Positions 6,231 through 15,609 are shown, numbered from the stretch's first letter. The stretch is 32,662 nucleotides of DNA from an uncultured Ruminococcus sp. (GCA_905234015.1 CAJOFK010000014.1:1-32662); one strand, 5' to 3'. The notes: generated by a model from the sequence alone, not told the origin. Translations and numbers: made by a program.

Positions 6231-7985
6231 TCAGCTCCCGCTTGTAACTTTACCTGCAACAATCACGCCGTTCTTAATTGAGATTTCCCACGTTTCACCG
6301 TTATCAAATTCAGGAACACTGCCAATATACGAAGAAGTCGGAAGAGTTACCGTAATTGTGCCGCTGCTTGCAAAGGTTAGCGTAAGATAACATTCAAATT
6401 CACCGTTAGGGTATGTTAATGTAAGTGAGTTGATGTTAGTGCCTGCATATTCCGTGTTATCTTCAAGTGCTACAGTAGAGCCGCTTGTTATTGTTTTTGC
6501 TGAGGGAGTATAAGCCTTTTCCCAGCTCCAATAAGTCGGTTCTGACTGCTGTTCAAGTTTAGTTACATTCTGCAACCACGTTACGCCCTCAACCTCGGGA
6601 ATAGTTAAAACTTGCTTAAGCATATATGCTGTAGATGTGTTACCAGTACTTAACGGAAGTACTCTTAACTCAACGATAGTATCAGAATCAACCTCGAACG
6701 CCAAAGCCGCGGAGCCTGTAAGCTTAATCGGATAGACTGTATTAACATTAAGAAAACTTAAAGCGTTCAGAGCCGCCACAGTGGAAATAGTTTGTAAATC
6801 AGCTACGCGGTAAAGCTGTTTAGGGATATTGTCGAAAGTGACATTTTCTTCCCAATAATACGAAGTTGAGCCGACTCCTGAAATAATCCTTGTTAAAGTA
6901 AAGATTTTTCCGCCGTTTCCTGTGCCGATAGTTACTACAACTTTATCGCCGAGCTTGCCCTCAAATGAAGTCGGAACAATAAAGTTATTTGTTTCGGACG
7001 TGCTGTAATCCCATACGGTTATGTTAGGAACAGTGTTTAAATCAATAGTCTGAACTTTGTTCCAAGCAGAATAAGTGTTAGGAGTGCCCAAAGTAACATT
7101 TTGAACATACTTCTCGTTGGTAGATGTCGGGAATACTATCTCTCGTTTTACAGTAGTTCCCGAGTTTGGAATAACCGTCATTATACCCGAACCGTGTCCG
7201 TCGAGAGCTGTTGCCGCTAAACCTGTGAATTTAAGGAAATATAATGTTTTCGCGTCAATATAGGATTTAAAAGTACTATCGTCAAGGTCGCTGACTGTAG
7301 CTTCAACGTGTATCTGCTTACCCGAGATTACTTGCTGTAAATCACTTCTTAACTTTGAATAGTCAATAGGGAGTATAGCATTTAACTGCGCTTCGTCTGC
7401 GTCAAATCGAGCGTCTACATCGGTATATGTTCCTCTTGCATTTGTAACTTCGGTTTCTAAGTTATCAGCCGTTTGTGTAACGCTTTCAACATCGACCTCA
7501 ATGTTGTCAAGTCTACCGTCAAGGCTATTGAAAGTCCCTCTTGCTTCGGCTACTTCCTGTAAGATTTCTGATACGGTGCCGTAGCTTTCGGGAGTAACTT
7601 GCGCATTGTTACGGATAGATTCGCGCTTATGAACAACCATAGCGCACGAAGGATAGAGAAGCGAATCTACTCCGTTATCTGATGTCTTAATCTGAAACTC
7701 AACGAGCATAACGCCCGGGAGCATATCGTAATCATCTGTTGAAGATATATCAACTCTTACGGCGTTAATTGTACTGGTAATTTTTTCACATTCAACATCT
7801 TCGGCAACCAGACAGCCGTTCGTTACAAAGGTAGCGGTTACTGTTATGTTGTTTGATGTGATATCGAGCGGCTGGTCGTTTTTATAAAACGCAACCTTAC
7901 GGATATCTGAACCGTTCCGGTCGAGTTCGTGGGAATATGCCGCGTCGGTTGACGGATAGGCGCTGTCTATATTAACCTTTATCAT
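6231..7985 (-). CDS. Baseplate/tail-fibre protein with BppU-like N-terminal domain
   Basis: This is a 584-aa protein. Residues 1-125 look like the BppU/DUF2479 N-terminal attachment domain (DIRKVAFYKNDQPLDITSN, then MLPGVMLVEFQI). Residues ~135-215 are helical with repeated EARGTFNSLDGRLDNIE / NARGTYTDVDARFDADE units, a typical fibre shaft. The rest is beta-rich with several Thr/Ser-rich strands, ending in a probable receptor-binding module (SGSTVALEDNTEYAGTNINSL...). GAAGGTG precedes the ATG. It follows the tail hub gene, as expected for baseplate gene order. Confidence 0.8.
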   Translation of the reverse strand: MIKVNIDSAYPSTDAAYSHELDRNGSDIRKVAFYKNDQPLDITSNNITVTATFVTNGCLVAEDVECEKITSTINAVRVDISSTDDYDMLPGVMLVEFQIKTSDNGVDSLLYPSCAMVVHKRESIRNNAQVTPESYGTVSEILQEVAEARGTFNSLDGRLDNIEVDVESVTQTADNLETEVTNARGTYTDVDARFDADEAQLNAILPIDYSKLRSDLQQVISGKQIHVEATVSDLDDSTFKSYIDAKTLYFLKFTGLAATALDGHGSGIMTVIPNSGTTVKREIVFPTSTNEKYVQNVTLGTPNTYSAWNKVQTIDLNTVPNITVWDYSTSETNNFIVPTSFEGKLGDKVVVTIGTGNGGKIFTLTRIISGVGSTSYYWEENVTFDNIPKQLYRVADLQTISTVAALNALSFLNVNTVYPIKLTGSAALAFEVDSDTIVELRVLPLSTGNTSTAYMLKQVLTIPEVEGVTWLQNVTKLEQQSEPTYWSWEKAYTPSAKTITSGSTVALEDNTEYAGTNINSLTLTYPNGEFECYLTLTFASSGTITVTLPTSSYIGSVPEFDNGETWEISIKNGVIVAGKVTSGS

Positions 7986-8000
7986 TCTTTCACCTTCAAT

Positions 8001-9164
8001 TTATATTTTAATAAGGTCAGTCAGAGAAAGCTTTTTTTCGCCGAATTCGTGAGAGATATAAACTTCTCTAAGGCTGTCATATACTACTTTACTTACCTTT
8101 TCGGTAATAATAGTGCTGTTGCTGCACTGAATTCTTACGCTGTCGTAAAGCCCTACATATTTGAGCTTTTTAATCTGGTCGGCAGTATTGACTTTAATAT
8201 TCACGCTCGGCTGTGAAATTGTTATCCCCTTATTGTTGTAGGTCAAGCGAGCCGCTAAGAAAAGCACCTCTTTTATTCGGGCTTTTTCTTCCGGAGTTAA
8301 GCTCCCGCTTATGGTTTCATATGTAATGTCCGAAAACTTGCTTGACCTATCTTCAAAGAGAAATCTCTTATTATAGCTCGTCCCGATAAGAGCGTCCATA
8401 GCTTCGTTGTACTGGTCTGCGGGAAAGCTGTTAACTACAAGATAGCTTTTATCGTCGTCTCCTTTAACCGTAGCATACAATACTACTGCGTCGTACATTT
8501 CGGAATTGCTCATTTCCTGCTCGTAGTCGCTTAAACCGCTGCCGAATCTGAGCGGCGGGATTGATTTTAGGCTGCCGCGTTCTTTATAAATATAGATTTT
8601 TTCATTATTAAATCTGAACTCGCCGCCGAAGGTTTTAACAAAGCCGTTATCGCCGAAAAACACATCTTTAAAACTGAGCGGCGGTTTTATCTCCAGCGTT
8701 TTTTCCTCACTGTCAAAACCGTAAAGCTCAATAATATCGGAATAGCTGTGGTCGATATCCGAGGTACTTTTCCAATTCCGGTGAACGATTGCGCTCGAGA
8801 GAATCTGCGAGAGAACCGAGGAAGCCGAACCTCTTAACGTCCATGTTGAAACGCAGTCTGTTTTGAGGATGTTGTTAAAAAAGTTGCTTTTAATATGACT
8901 AGCTTCGATTGTAGCGATTCCCTGATTATCAACCTTGATATTCTCAATCTCTAAAAATTGCGTAGGATCCGTATGATTTGGCTTTACTCTTACGAGCAAA
9001 CCTGTTTCGAGCAGGTTATAAAGGCGGTCACCCGGGAGCACCTTTATTTGCGCTGTGTAGTTGCACTCGTCGTCTGTTGTCACTTCACAGCTGATACACT
9101 GATTAAGGAATCCGTAGCCGTTATACTTCCAACTCTGGGATTTATTGTATAAACGCGGTTTCAT
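8001..9164 (-). CDS. Tail hub / tail-associated endopeptidase-like protein (Tal, gp44-like)
   Basis: This siphovirus minor structural protein forms the tail hub below the distal tail protein. From the ATG at 9164 it is 387 aa and begins MKPRLYNKSQSWKYNG. It has the family pattern of an early D/E-rich beta region (PGDRLYNLLETGLLVRVKPN), a conserved helical part with I-A-S-H-I, and a YDAVVLYATVKG segment, resembling the Prophage_tail family. The track's longer start at 9257 lies inside the Dit gene. The ATG at 9164 overlaps the Dit stop as TAATG with GGAG 10 nt upstream. No obvious peptidase domain is appended, so it is probably structural only. Confidence 0.82.
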   Translation of the reverse strand: MKPRLYNKSQSWKYNGYGFLNQCISCEVTTDDECNYTAQIKVLPGDRLYNLLETGLLVRVKPNHTDPTQFLEIENIKVDNQGIATIEASHIKSNFFNNILKTDCVSTWTLRGSASSVLSQILSSAIVHRNWKSTSDIDHSYSDIIELYGFDSEEKTLEIKPPLSFKDVFFGDNGFVKTFGGEFRFNNEKIYIYKERGSLKSIPPLRFGSGLSDYEQEMSNSEMYDAVVLYATVKGDDDKSYLVVNSFPADQYNEAMDALIGTSYNKRFLFEDRSSKFSDITYETISGSLTPEEKARIKEVLFLAARLTYNNKGITISQPSVNIKVNTADQIKKLKYVGLYDSVRIQCSNSTIITEKVSKVVYDSLREVYISHEFGEKKLSLTDLIKI

Positions 9165-9934
9165 TATAATCGTCTCCAGTTCGGAATTACTGTGATTTTG
9201 CTTATAAGAAAATCGGTCGCGGCAAAATTGAGCACGTTTTCCCCGGGCGTCAGCCACGGAAAGTAGTCGGCGGTTGTATTCAGATTCATATCTGTTGAGC
9301 CGTTGTGGCAGTTCTCGGTAGTGCTGTCAATTTCAATCTTATTTGTGATATTCTCAACGGTGAACGGGCTCCATTTGGCGCCGGACTTTGAAATTGTCAG
9401 ATCTCCCCCGCTTGTACTGAATTCAACCTTGATATAAGGAAGGGATGAAATATTCTCGGGGTTTTCGAGTGTAATCGCTGCGCTTGCGACCGGGGTACCG
9501 TATTCAAATACGATTTCCTCTGTGCCTTTATCGGAGTACCAAAACGGTTTTCTTGAAAAAGCAATTGAGGTATCGAGCATTTTAGCCGCTTTATACTCAA
9601 TCAAGTTTGACTGTTTCGGGATTGCGTAACAGAAATATCCGGGGTTATAAGAATCACGGAGAATTTTATAATCGCCGTATTCGCTGTAAAGCCAGTCCTT
9701 AAACTCCTGAACAAGCTGCCGGGTTGATTTGTGACCGTTCCAATAAGGAAAGGAATTGACCTCATAAGTTCTATCTACGTTCTTATAGCCGCCGTTATCA
9801 ATAAGAGCGGAGCCGTCGCCCTTAATTTCAACGAAATCCATATCGCGCTCGGCGACTTCGTACCCGGGGTTGCGTTTAATAACGTAGCCGAAAGACTGTA
9901 GATTTTTTCCGTTGTAGATTAAATCTTTAATCAT
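9164..9934 (-). CDS. Distal tail protein (Dit, siphovirus tail component family)
   Basis: This 256-aa protein links tail tube and baseplate. The N-terminal half has the Sipho_tail signature: DLIYNGKNLQSFGYVI, the RTYEVNSFPYWNGHKSTRQLVQEFKDWL segment, and the belt region YKILRDSYNPGYFCYA. The C-terminal half is a galectin-like beta domain ending in PGENVLNFAATDFLISKITVIPNWRRL, typical of Dit proteins. It overlaps the tape measure stop as ATGA and the hub start as TAATG. Length and position are normal. Confidence 0.92.
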   Translation of the reverse strand: MIKDLIYNGKNLQSFGYVIKRNPGYEVAERDMDFVEIKGDGSALIDNGGYKNVDRTYEVNSFPYWNGHKSTRQLVQEFKDWLYSEYGDYKILRDSYNPGYFCYAIPKQSNLIEYKAAKMLDTSIAFSRKPFWYSDKGTEEIVFEYGTPVASAAITLENPENISSLPYIKVEFSTSGGDLTISKSGAKWSPFTVENITNKIEIDSTTENCHNGSTDMNLNTTADYFPWLTPGENVLNFAATDFLISKITVIPNWRRL

Positions 9935-12900
9935 CCGCCGTTCCCCCTGTTTATAGATACGATTTCCGCTGCTATACGCTGAGACATTGTATCTGATAAA
10001 TCATTAATATCATTCTTATCGTTTACCTGAACGTCGCCGAATGTAATCTGAATAATCGGCGAGCTGACGTCAACTTTCGGAGTGTTGTTAGAGTTTTTCG
10101 GCGCCGCTGCTATGAGTTTATGGTTAATAACAGAGTTAAAATCATAGCTGCCGCCCTGCGCTTTAGAAAGCTCGGTAAAAGAGTAAGCGGACTGAGCCGC
10201 TGCCGCGCCTTTATTTGCACTCTTAACGAAATCGTAAGCTGTGTTATATGCTTCCTTATTAGACTGCTCAATCGGCATTATAAAACCGTCAATCCAGTCA
10301 TACGAAAGCTTTTTCGTTTTCTTAGAAGGCGAGTGACTGTCCTGCGCCTTCTGAGCTCCGAATATTGCACTTGTAATAAATTTGCGTGCAGCTTCGGCGG
10401 CCAGAGCGCTTTTTATAAGAAGTTCTCCGATAAAACCGGCTGCGAAGCTCGCACCTAACCCGCTTGCTTTTTTTCTTACATAATCGAGTAAGTCAGTCGA
10501 TGAAGCTGCTTTAGCAAGTTTTTTCGAGTTCTTTTTAACCTTGTCTTTCTGCTCATCGGTAGGCTTTGTGCCTTCGGCAACAGCATCCGTAAGATTTTTC
10601 CCGCGGGATTTTGCTTTTTCCTTGTTATCTTCTGTATCGACTTTAGATTGCGCATTTCCAATGCTCTTCGCACTTTCAATCGCTTTATCAGTTACTGTTT
10701 GCCTATATTTTTTTAATGAATTCAGAGCGGCAACTTTTCTTTTTTTAGCAGCTTCAACTTGTTCTTTTGTGATTTCTCCTTCGCCTTTTTTTAAACTATT
10801 TGCTATTTTTTTATAATCAGCTTTAGCTACCTCATAGACTTTTTTAAATTTCTCTTCTTTTTCTTTGGTTTTTTCTCTATCGCTTAAAGCTTCTATTTCT
10901 GCTGATGAAAGAGCTTTTCCAACATATGTGCCTACTTCGGTAGCACTTTTTCCTACATTGTCGGCATATTTATTCAACTGAGTTATAGCTTCATTACGCC
11001 GACGTTCGGCTTCGGTAACCGTTGTTCGTGTAACATCTTGATCTCCGTTAGCATAAGCTTTTAGCTTTTTAAGGTACTTTTTTTGGTATTCCTTATACTG
11101 ATTGACTAACTGCGCTCCTGCAATTTTGTTAGTAGCATTACCTGCTAATGATATTTCCTCGCTGAGAGCTGTTAATGTTTTTTTTGCTGTTTTGTGATGT
11201 CCTTCAATAACAGCAGCAGATGCTTTTTCATAGTTCGCAATTAAGTCCCTATTTTTAGTGTATGTATTCCAAGCGTCTGTAACATCAGTTCTTGATTTTT
11301 CAAGGTCATCTTCTCTTTTGTCTACAATATTTTTTAATCTGATATATTCGGCATCAGTTGTCCCAGTTCCGAGAGCTCCGCTTTTATCTCCGCCGTGTTT
11401 TTTTAACTCTTTTTCTGCTTTTTTTAATCTTTTTTCGTCTTTATTTCGTTTTTCAATGGCGTCAGTGAATTTTTTATAATCCTGACTTTTTTTACCTCCT
11501 GATGCGGTTTTTACGGCTTTTTCATAGTCTTCCTTATAAGCGTTAAGCTTTGCTTCTTCCCTTTTTGCCTTGATAGTTTTCTTTATTTCTTTTCGAATAT
11601 CCTTATAATTTTGGATAATCTTACCATTCCACTCAAACTCAGTTCCGAGTGCGTCGCTTAAAGTGGAGGTGATGAACTTGGCGCGGGATTTATAGCCTTT
11701 TTTTACTTCGCCGTTTTTATCTACAATTTTATCCAGCTCTTCACGGAGACTATCGTAATGGCCATACTCGGCATCGATACCAGCGAGATTTTCGTCACGC
11801 GCTTCTTTTGCTTCGCTTAACGCTTTAGCATTTTCTTTTATTTCTCTATGTAAAGCTTTTTCCTCAGTTGTCCACTTAGATGTAGCTTTAGTATATTCGT
11901 CAAAAGCTCCTTTTGCTGCCCACGTTGCGCCAATCAACACCGTAAGACCCGCTGCTATTGCCCCGATAACATTAGCTTTCTGAGCAGTATTAAGGGCAAT
12001 CTGAGAGGCGGTTTCCGCGTCGGTAGCTGTTTTAAGAATACGCATAGCGGCAACAGTCTCGCCGAGAGCGGTTATAAACTGCTTAAGCTTAAATGCCGCG
12101 TAAATACTGCCGCCGATTTTAATAATTGCTTTTATATCGGCGATAACAGTATCGGCGTTATCGAGAATCCACTTTAAGTCCTTACCGAGCTTACGGCCGA
12201 GCCCCTGCGCCATTCTCTGAATCTCGGGGAGGTTCTTTTCAACATAAGAAAGCAACTCCTCAACAACCGGCAGCATACCGTCGCCGATAGCAATAGCGGA
12301 ATTTTGAATATTGGTTTTAAGAACCTCGGTTTTATGCGCCGCGGTGTTTGCCATTTTGTTATAGGCTTTTTCCGCAACTCCTGAGGAGTTTTTCATACCC
12401 TTTAATTCAGTATTGAATTTCTTAACTCCCGCTTTCATAAGCGCAAGCGCCGCGGAGCGGGCGTTTGATTTGCTGAACAGCTGACCGAAAGCAGTGTTAT
12501 TCTTGCCGACGGACTTATAGAGGATGTTAAGAACGTCCGCTACGCTCTTGCCCTCTTTCATAAAGTCGGCAAATGTCTTACCGGTTAAGTCTTTAAGCTG
12601 AGCGCCGAGACTGATTGCCGCGCCCTTGCTGTTATATTTAACCTTAGCAAGTTCATCAAAGAGGGATTTTAAGTATGTAGTGGATTGCGCCGCTTTAATA
12701 CCGCGGGCGGTAAGAATTGCATATCCTGCGCCGAGCTGCTCCAGAGATACGCCGTAAGCGCTCGCTACCGGGATAACCTTACCCATATACTGAGCGAGCT
12801 CGCCGACAAGCACTTTACCTTTGTTCTGAGTGTTGAGAAGTACGTTACTGATATGAGTAGTTTTTTTAGTGCTCAGCTGATAAGCGTTCTGAATCGTCGT

Positions 12901-13674
12901 TAAGAGGTCTACAGACTTAGCGATTTCAGTGAATCCGCCCTTAGAGAGCTTATATGCTTTCTTAACGAACGATACAGCCTTATCAGATGATACGCCCGCG
13001 GAAAGTGCGTCATAGACGGAAGTGGCGACGTCGTTCGCTGCCATTCCCGTTTCGTTGGAAACATCGAGTATTTCTTTTTTATAATTCTCGAAGTCAACCG
13101 TGTTTTCATCGAGTAAGGTTGTGACTTTAGCAAATGAAGTCTCAAAATCCGCTGCGTATTTGATTGCGGCACCTGCCGCGGCACCGAGTGCGCCGACTAC
13201 CGCGGCGCCGTACTTACCGACGGTTTTTACGCCCGCTTTAAGGCTGGTCTTATTGCGCTCGAGCACCTGACGGGACTGCTCGATTTTCTTATCGAACTCA
13301 GCCTGATTCTTCTTAACAGAGTTGAGCTCCTTTTCATAACCCTCGAGCCTGTTTTCAGTCGTCTCAACTTCACGCTGAAAAGCACGATATTGACCGTCGT
13401 CAATTTCGCCGTTTTTATAAGCGCGCTCAATATCCTGCTGAACAGCGTCAAGTTCTTTTAGCTTTTCCCTTGACGCTTCTATACTTGCTTTCAATACTTC
13501 CTGCTTCTGAGCTAAAAGAACGGTGCTGTTAGGATTGAATTTTAATGAGCGGTTGATATTATTAAGCTCGATATTAAGGTCTTTAGAAACTTTATCAGCA
13601 TTCTTAAGGGCTTTTCCGAGGTTAACGGTATTACCGCCGATTTCAATTGTGATACCTTTAATAGTTTTAGCCAT
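9931..13674 (-). CDS. Tape measure protein
   Basis: This 1247-aa protein sets tail length and is ejected with the DNA. Residues 1-150 are coiled-coil and Lys/Glu-rich. Residues ~165-470 match the TP901-type tape measure core (FETSFAKVTTLLDENTVD, NETGMAANDVATSVYDALSAGV, GYAILTARGIKAAQSTTYLK). Residues ~515-585 contain hydrophobic segments (IGAIAAGLTVLIGATWAAKGAF). A long Lys-rich coiled coil (~600-1040) and a C-terminal Ser/Ala-rich region follow. The corresponding DNA of the Lys-rich part (about 10,680-11,640) is more AT-rich. Its ATG overlaps the end of the frameshifted chaperone ORF, so translation is coupled. Confidence 0.95.
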   Translation of the reverse strand: MAKTIKGITIEIGGNTVNLGKALKNADKVSKDLNIELNNINRSLKFNPNSTVLLAQKQEVLKASIEASREKLKELDAVQQDIERAYKNGEIDDGQYRAFQREVETTENRLEGYEKELNSVKKNQAEFDKKIEQSRQVLERNKTSLKAGVKTVGKYGAAVVGALGAAAGAAIKYAADFETSFAKVTTLLDENTVDFENYKKEILDVSNETGMAANDVATSVYDALSAGVSSDKAVSFVKKAYKLSKGGFTEIAKSVDLLTTIQNAYQLSTKKTTHISNVLLNTQNKGKVLVGELAQYMGKVIPVASAYGVSLEQLGAGYAILTARGIKAAQSTTYLKSLFDELAKVKYNSKGAAISLGAQLKDLTGKTFADFMKEGKSVADVLNILYKSVGKNNTAFGQLFSKSNARSAALALMKAGVKKFNTELKGMKNSSGVAEKAYNKMANTAAHKTEVLKTNIQNSAIAIGDGMLPVVEELLSYVEKNLPEIQRMAQGLGRKLGKDLKWILDNADTVIADIKAIIKIGGSIYAAFKLKQFITALGETVAAMRILKTATDAETASQIALNTAQKANVIGAIAAGLTVLIGATWAAKGAFDEYTKATSKWTTEEKALHREIKENAKALSEAKEARDENLAGIDAEYGHYDSLREELDKIVDKNGEVKKGYKSRAKFITSTLSDALGTEFEWNGKIIQNYKDIRKEIKKTIKAKREEAKLNAYKEDYEKAVKTASGGKKSQDYKKFTDAIEKRNKDEKRLKKAEKELKKHGGDKSGALGTGTTDAEYIRLKNIVDKREDDLEKSRTDVTDAWNTYTKNRDLIANYEKASAAVIEGHHKTAKKTLTALSEEISLAGNATNKIAGAQLVNQYKEYQKKYLKKLKAYANGDQDVTRTTVTEAERRRNEAITQLNKYADNVGKSATEVGTYVGKALSSAEIEALSDREKTKEKEEKFKKVYEVAKADYKKIANSLKKGEGEITKEQVEAAKKRKVAALNSLKKYRQTVTDKAIESAKSIGNAQSKVDTEDNKEKAKSRGKNLTDAVAEGTKPTDEQKDKVKKNSKKLAKAASSTDLLDYVRKKASGLGASFAAGFIGELLIKSALAAEAARKFITSAIFGAQKAQDSHSPSKKTKKLSYDWIDGFIMPIEQSNKEAYNTAYDFVKSANKGAAAAQSAYSFTELSKAQGGSYDFNSVINHKLIAAAPKNSNNTPKVDVSSPIIQITFGDVQVNDKNDINDLSDTMSQRIAAEIVSINRGNGG

Positions 13675-14292
13675 ATTTTTCTTCCAACTCTTTAAATGTT
13701 TTCATCCACACATCATAACGCTTGTCGGATATAATCCGCTCTCCGCGTTCATTGAATGTGTTATGACGCTCCTCGATAACGGGAAGCATTTTAAGCATTT
13801 GATAGTAATACTTTTCTTCGGAATGAATATCCTCTTCACGGTCGATTTTTGCCTGAATTTCAAGAAAATCAAAAACCGCGCCGATTGTTAAATCTTTAAA
13901 ATCCGAGACGGTTAAGCCTCGGCGTGTCGAGTACGCGAGAATTTCGAGCGAAGAAAAGTGAAAACGCGCGAAAGCCTCGCCTTCTTTTTTTTTACGGTTT
14001 GAGTTTTAAGATTATCGTAAATAAGCTCAACGAGGTCGGGCAGTATTTTAAAAACATCACCCAGCGCAAGCCCTTCCGTAAATGTTTCAAAATCCTCAAT
14101 ATCGCGGTCGGCGGTCTTTGCCAGCGTCCAGAGAAAACGAATATAATTAACGACATCGAGTTCCCCGGTGCCGCAAATGTTTTCGTAATCCTTTAAGAAC
14201 TTACGGTGAAAAGTGGTTTCATACAAGATTAGAGAGTAAGCGTTACTCTCTAATCTCATATTTTTACCGCCGATTTTAACGGTCTTAGTCAT
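13667..14292 (-). CDS. Tail assembly chaperone GT fusion made by -1 frameshift
   Basis: A second tail chaperone product is predicted from a -1 slip at A-AAA-AAG (minus strand, 13990-13984). After the slip the reading continues as EGEAFARFHFSSLEILAYS, then LTVSDFKDLTIGAVFDFLEI, and ends KELEEKYG at a TAA at 13669-13667, overlapping the tape measure ATG. This -1 frame is open for about 105 codons where the ORF track shows no minus-strand gene. That fills the otherwise empty 240 nt between the chaperone and tape measure genes. The fusion would be ~208 aa. The GT arrangement is established for lambda and most siphoviruses; the frameshift efficiency here is unknown. Confidence 0.85.
13912..14292 (-). 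CDS. Tail assembly chaperone G (0-frame product)
   Basis: This 126-aa protein helps load the tape measure and recruit tail tube subunits. It is mostly helical (YETTFHRKFLKDYENICG, NYIRFLWTLAKTADRD, FKILPDLVELIYDNL), like gpG analogues, and ends in a basic stretch (KKKKARLS...RHAEA). I choose the ATG at 14292 over 14298 because GAGG is suitably spaced for it. Both overlap the tail tube gene's stop. The Lys codon run holds the slippery heptamer that makes the GT fusion. Confidence 0.85.
   Translation of the reverse strand: MTKTVKIGGKNMRLESNAYSLILYETTFHRKFLKDYENICGTGELDVVNYIRFLWTLAKTADRDIEDFETFTEGLALGDVFKILPDLVELIYDNLKTQTVKKKKARLSRVFTFLRSKFSRTRHAEA
13984..13990 (-). promoter_or_regulatory. -1 programmed ribosomal frameshift site (A-AAA-AAG)
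   Basis: Within an A9 run on the minus strand the 0-frame reads GTA-AAA-AAA-AAG. The last heptamer AAAAAAG is the most efficient bacterial -1 slippery sequence. After a slip the next codon is GAA and an open frame leads into the tape measure start. I see no unambiguous downstream stimulatory hairpin. Confidence 0.85.
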
Positions 14293-14863
14293 CGTCATCC
14301 TCGCTGGGAAGTACGGGAATCGTTACGGTAGTGGGAAGTGTATCACACTCCTGCTTACTGTGTACGATACCGCTGCCTTCAAGCGGACGGGATGTAAGAT
14401 TATACTGCGGGAACTCAAACTCGATAGCCTCACCGGGTTTCTGTGACTTTGAGTTCTTAGTGTAACGGCTCGCAACGGTGTTGTAATAGGTATCAACGCT
14501 GTAGAGCTTATCGCCGTTAATCAGCTCTTTTGCTACGAGGAGCGCAAAGCGAGGCGGTGTTTTATTATCCGCTACTTCAACTACGGTACCGTCTGCAAGT
14601 ACAATCTTGTTAAGCCAGTCGGCGTCAACGCTGTCAAGAATATCAAGCAGAGTGAGATTATGAGTATATCCGCCGTTGTTATTAAACGACAGCACCACAT
14701 AACCGTCTGCGTGCTCTTCCTGAAGTTCACCCTGAGGCTCCGAGCTGATTTCTCTGCCGCCGGCCTTATCGGAATCGAGCCAAGTTACATTTCCGTATGT
14801 AACGGATGAAGGAGTAGAAGCTGTAATCATAGCGTAGCCGATACGCCTTAAAGTTTTTTCCAT
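14285..14863 (-). CDS. Major tail tube protein
   Basis: This 192-aa protein polymerises into the tail tube. It resembles the phi13-type major tail family: an N-terminal IGYAMITASTPSSVTYG segment, then NGGYTHNLTLLDI, a central RFALLVAKELINGDKLYSV strand pair and a C-terminal FEFPQYNLTSRPLEGSGI. It ends in an acidic tail (PSEDDDD). The position between the HK97 gp10-like gene and the tail chaperones is the standard place. The start follows a clear GGAG-type site. Confidence 0.9.
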   Translation of the reverse strand: MEKTLRRIGYAMITASTPSSVTYGNVTWLDSDKAGGREISSEPQGELQEEHADGYVVLSFNNNGGYTHNLTLLDILDSVDADWLNKIVLADGTVVEVADNKTPPRFALLVAKELINGDKLYSVDTYYNTVASRYTKNSKSQKPGEAIEFEFPQYNLTSRPLEGSGIVHSKQECDTLPTTVTIPVLPSEDDDD

Positions 14864-14875
14864 ATGTTTTCTCCT

Positions 14876-15295
14876 TTACTCTGTGGATTTTATTAATTTA
14901 ATTATGCGTTTTTCATATTTATCGACCGCTTTTCTCTCAAGCGGTGCTATATGCTCAATCGGGGCGACGCGGGTACCGTTTCTCGCTTCGTGTCCTTTCT
15001 CGAGCAGATGAGTTAACTGATAGTGACTTCGGTTATAAACCTGTTTTTCATAGGTTGCAAACGACTTCTCGCTGACGCGGGTATTCCAGCTTTTCGCGTA
15101 ACTGCCCGGGGCGTAGCGTTTACCGCTCTTTCCGCTGCGCAGTTTAGTACCTTTTCGGCGCGGACTCTCCCGCCTTAAATCTTTCTTCAGCTCTTCCGAC
15201 GTTATATCAATCTCTTTTACGACACCTTCTTGAATTTCGGCACTGTACTTTTTGAGATTGTCACGAACTTCGGCAGATAAATCAAACTCTTTCAT
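14876..15295 (-). CDS. HK97 gp10-like neck/tail-completion protein
   Basis: This 139-aa basic protein has the HK97-gp10 family pattern. A helical N-terminus (VRDNLKKYSAEIQEGVVKEID) is followed by ESPRRKGTKLRSGKSGKRYAPGSYAKSWNTR, then NRSHYQLTHLLEKGHEARNG and HIAPLERKAVDKYEKRI. These proteins complete the head-tail connection. The start overlaps the upstream gene's stop as ATGA (15295-15292). Family identification is confident; the exact role in this phage is inferred from related systems. Confidence 0.9.
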   Translation of the reverse strand: MKEFDLSAEVRDNLKKYSAEIQEGVVKEIDITSEELKKDLRRESPRRKGTKLRSGKSGKRYAPGSYAKSWNTRVSEKSFATYEKQVYNRSHYQLTHLLEKGHEARNGTRVAPIEHIAPLERKAVDKYEKRIIKLIKSTE

Positions 15296-15609
15296 TGAAT
15301 AAAGAACCTATATTCCGTGATGTAGAAGTTGTTTTCCCTGTCCCAGTAGCGGTCGGACATTTTAAAGAGGAAATCATTAGCTTTAAGCCACTTCTCAAGC
15401 TTAGGCTGAGAAGCGACGTCCTTACGCTCAGTTACCAGGTGGATTATTATTTCCGCCTGTGGGAAAACAATAACGCCGTCAGAGGTTATACTTCTGTCAA
15501 TGCCCTTCTGGTATACTACAACCGGGTTTGCTTTTGACTTAGGAAAATCTGCTTCATATGTCGGGAAATCGAGCGATTGTATACGCTCTGTAAAATCACT
15601 ATACGTCAT
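15292..15609 (-). CDS. Tail terminator / head-tail joining protein
   Basis: This ~105-aa protein has a tail-terminator-like layout: an N-terminal helix (YSDFTERIQSLDFPTYEADF), then a beta sheet (PVVVYQKGIDRSITSDG, AEIIIHLVTERKDVASQPKLEKWL) and a final strand (FYITEYRFFIQ). The start at 15609 (MTYSDF) has GAAGGTG 6 nt upstream; the ATG at 15624 has no ribosome site. Gene order (connector, stopper, this gene, gp10-like, tail tube) supports a role at the head-tail interface. Confidence 0.8.
   Translation of the reverse strand: MTYSDFTERIQSLDFPTYEADFPKSKANPVVVYQKGIDRSITSDGVIVFPQAEIIIHLVTERKDVASQPKLEKWLKANDFLFKMSDRYWDRENNFYITEYRFFIQ

Noticed and set aside
8001-9164. Peptidase domain in the tail hub protein
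   Set aside because: Hub proteins often carry an M23 or NlpC domain, but this one is short and shows no H-x-H or Cys-His motif of those families.
13523-13891. 122-aa plus-strand ORF
   Set aside because: It is antisense to the tape measure start and to the -1 frameshifted chaperone frame, which explains this stretch better.
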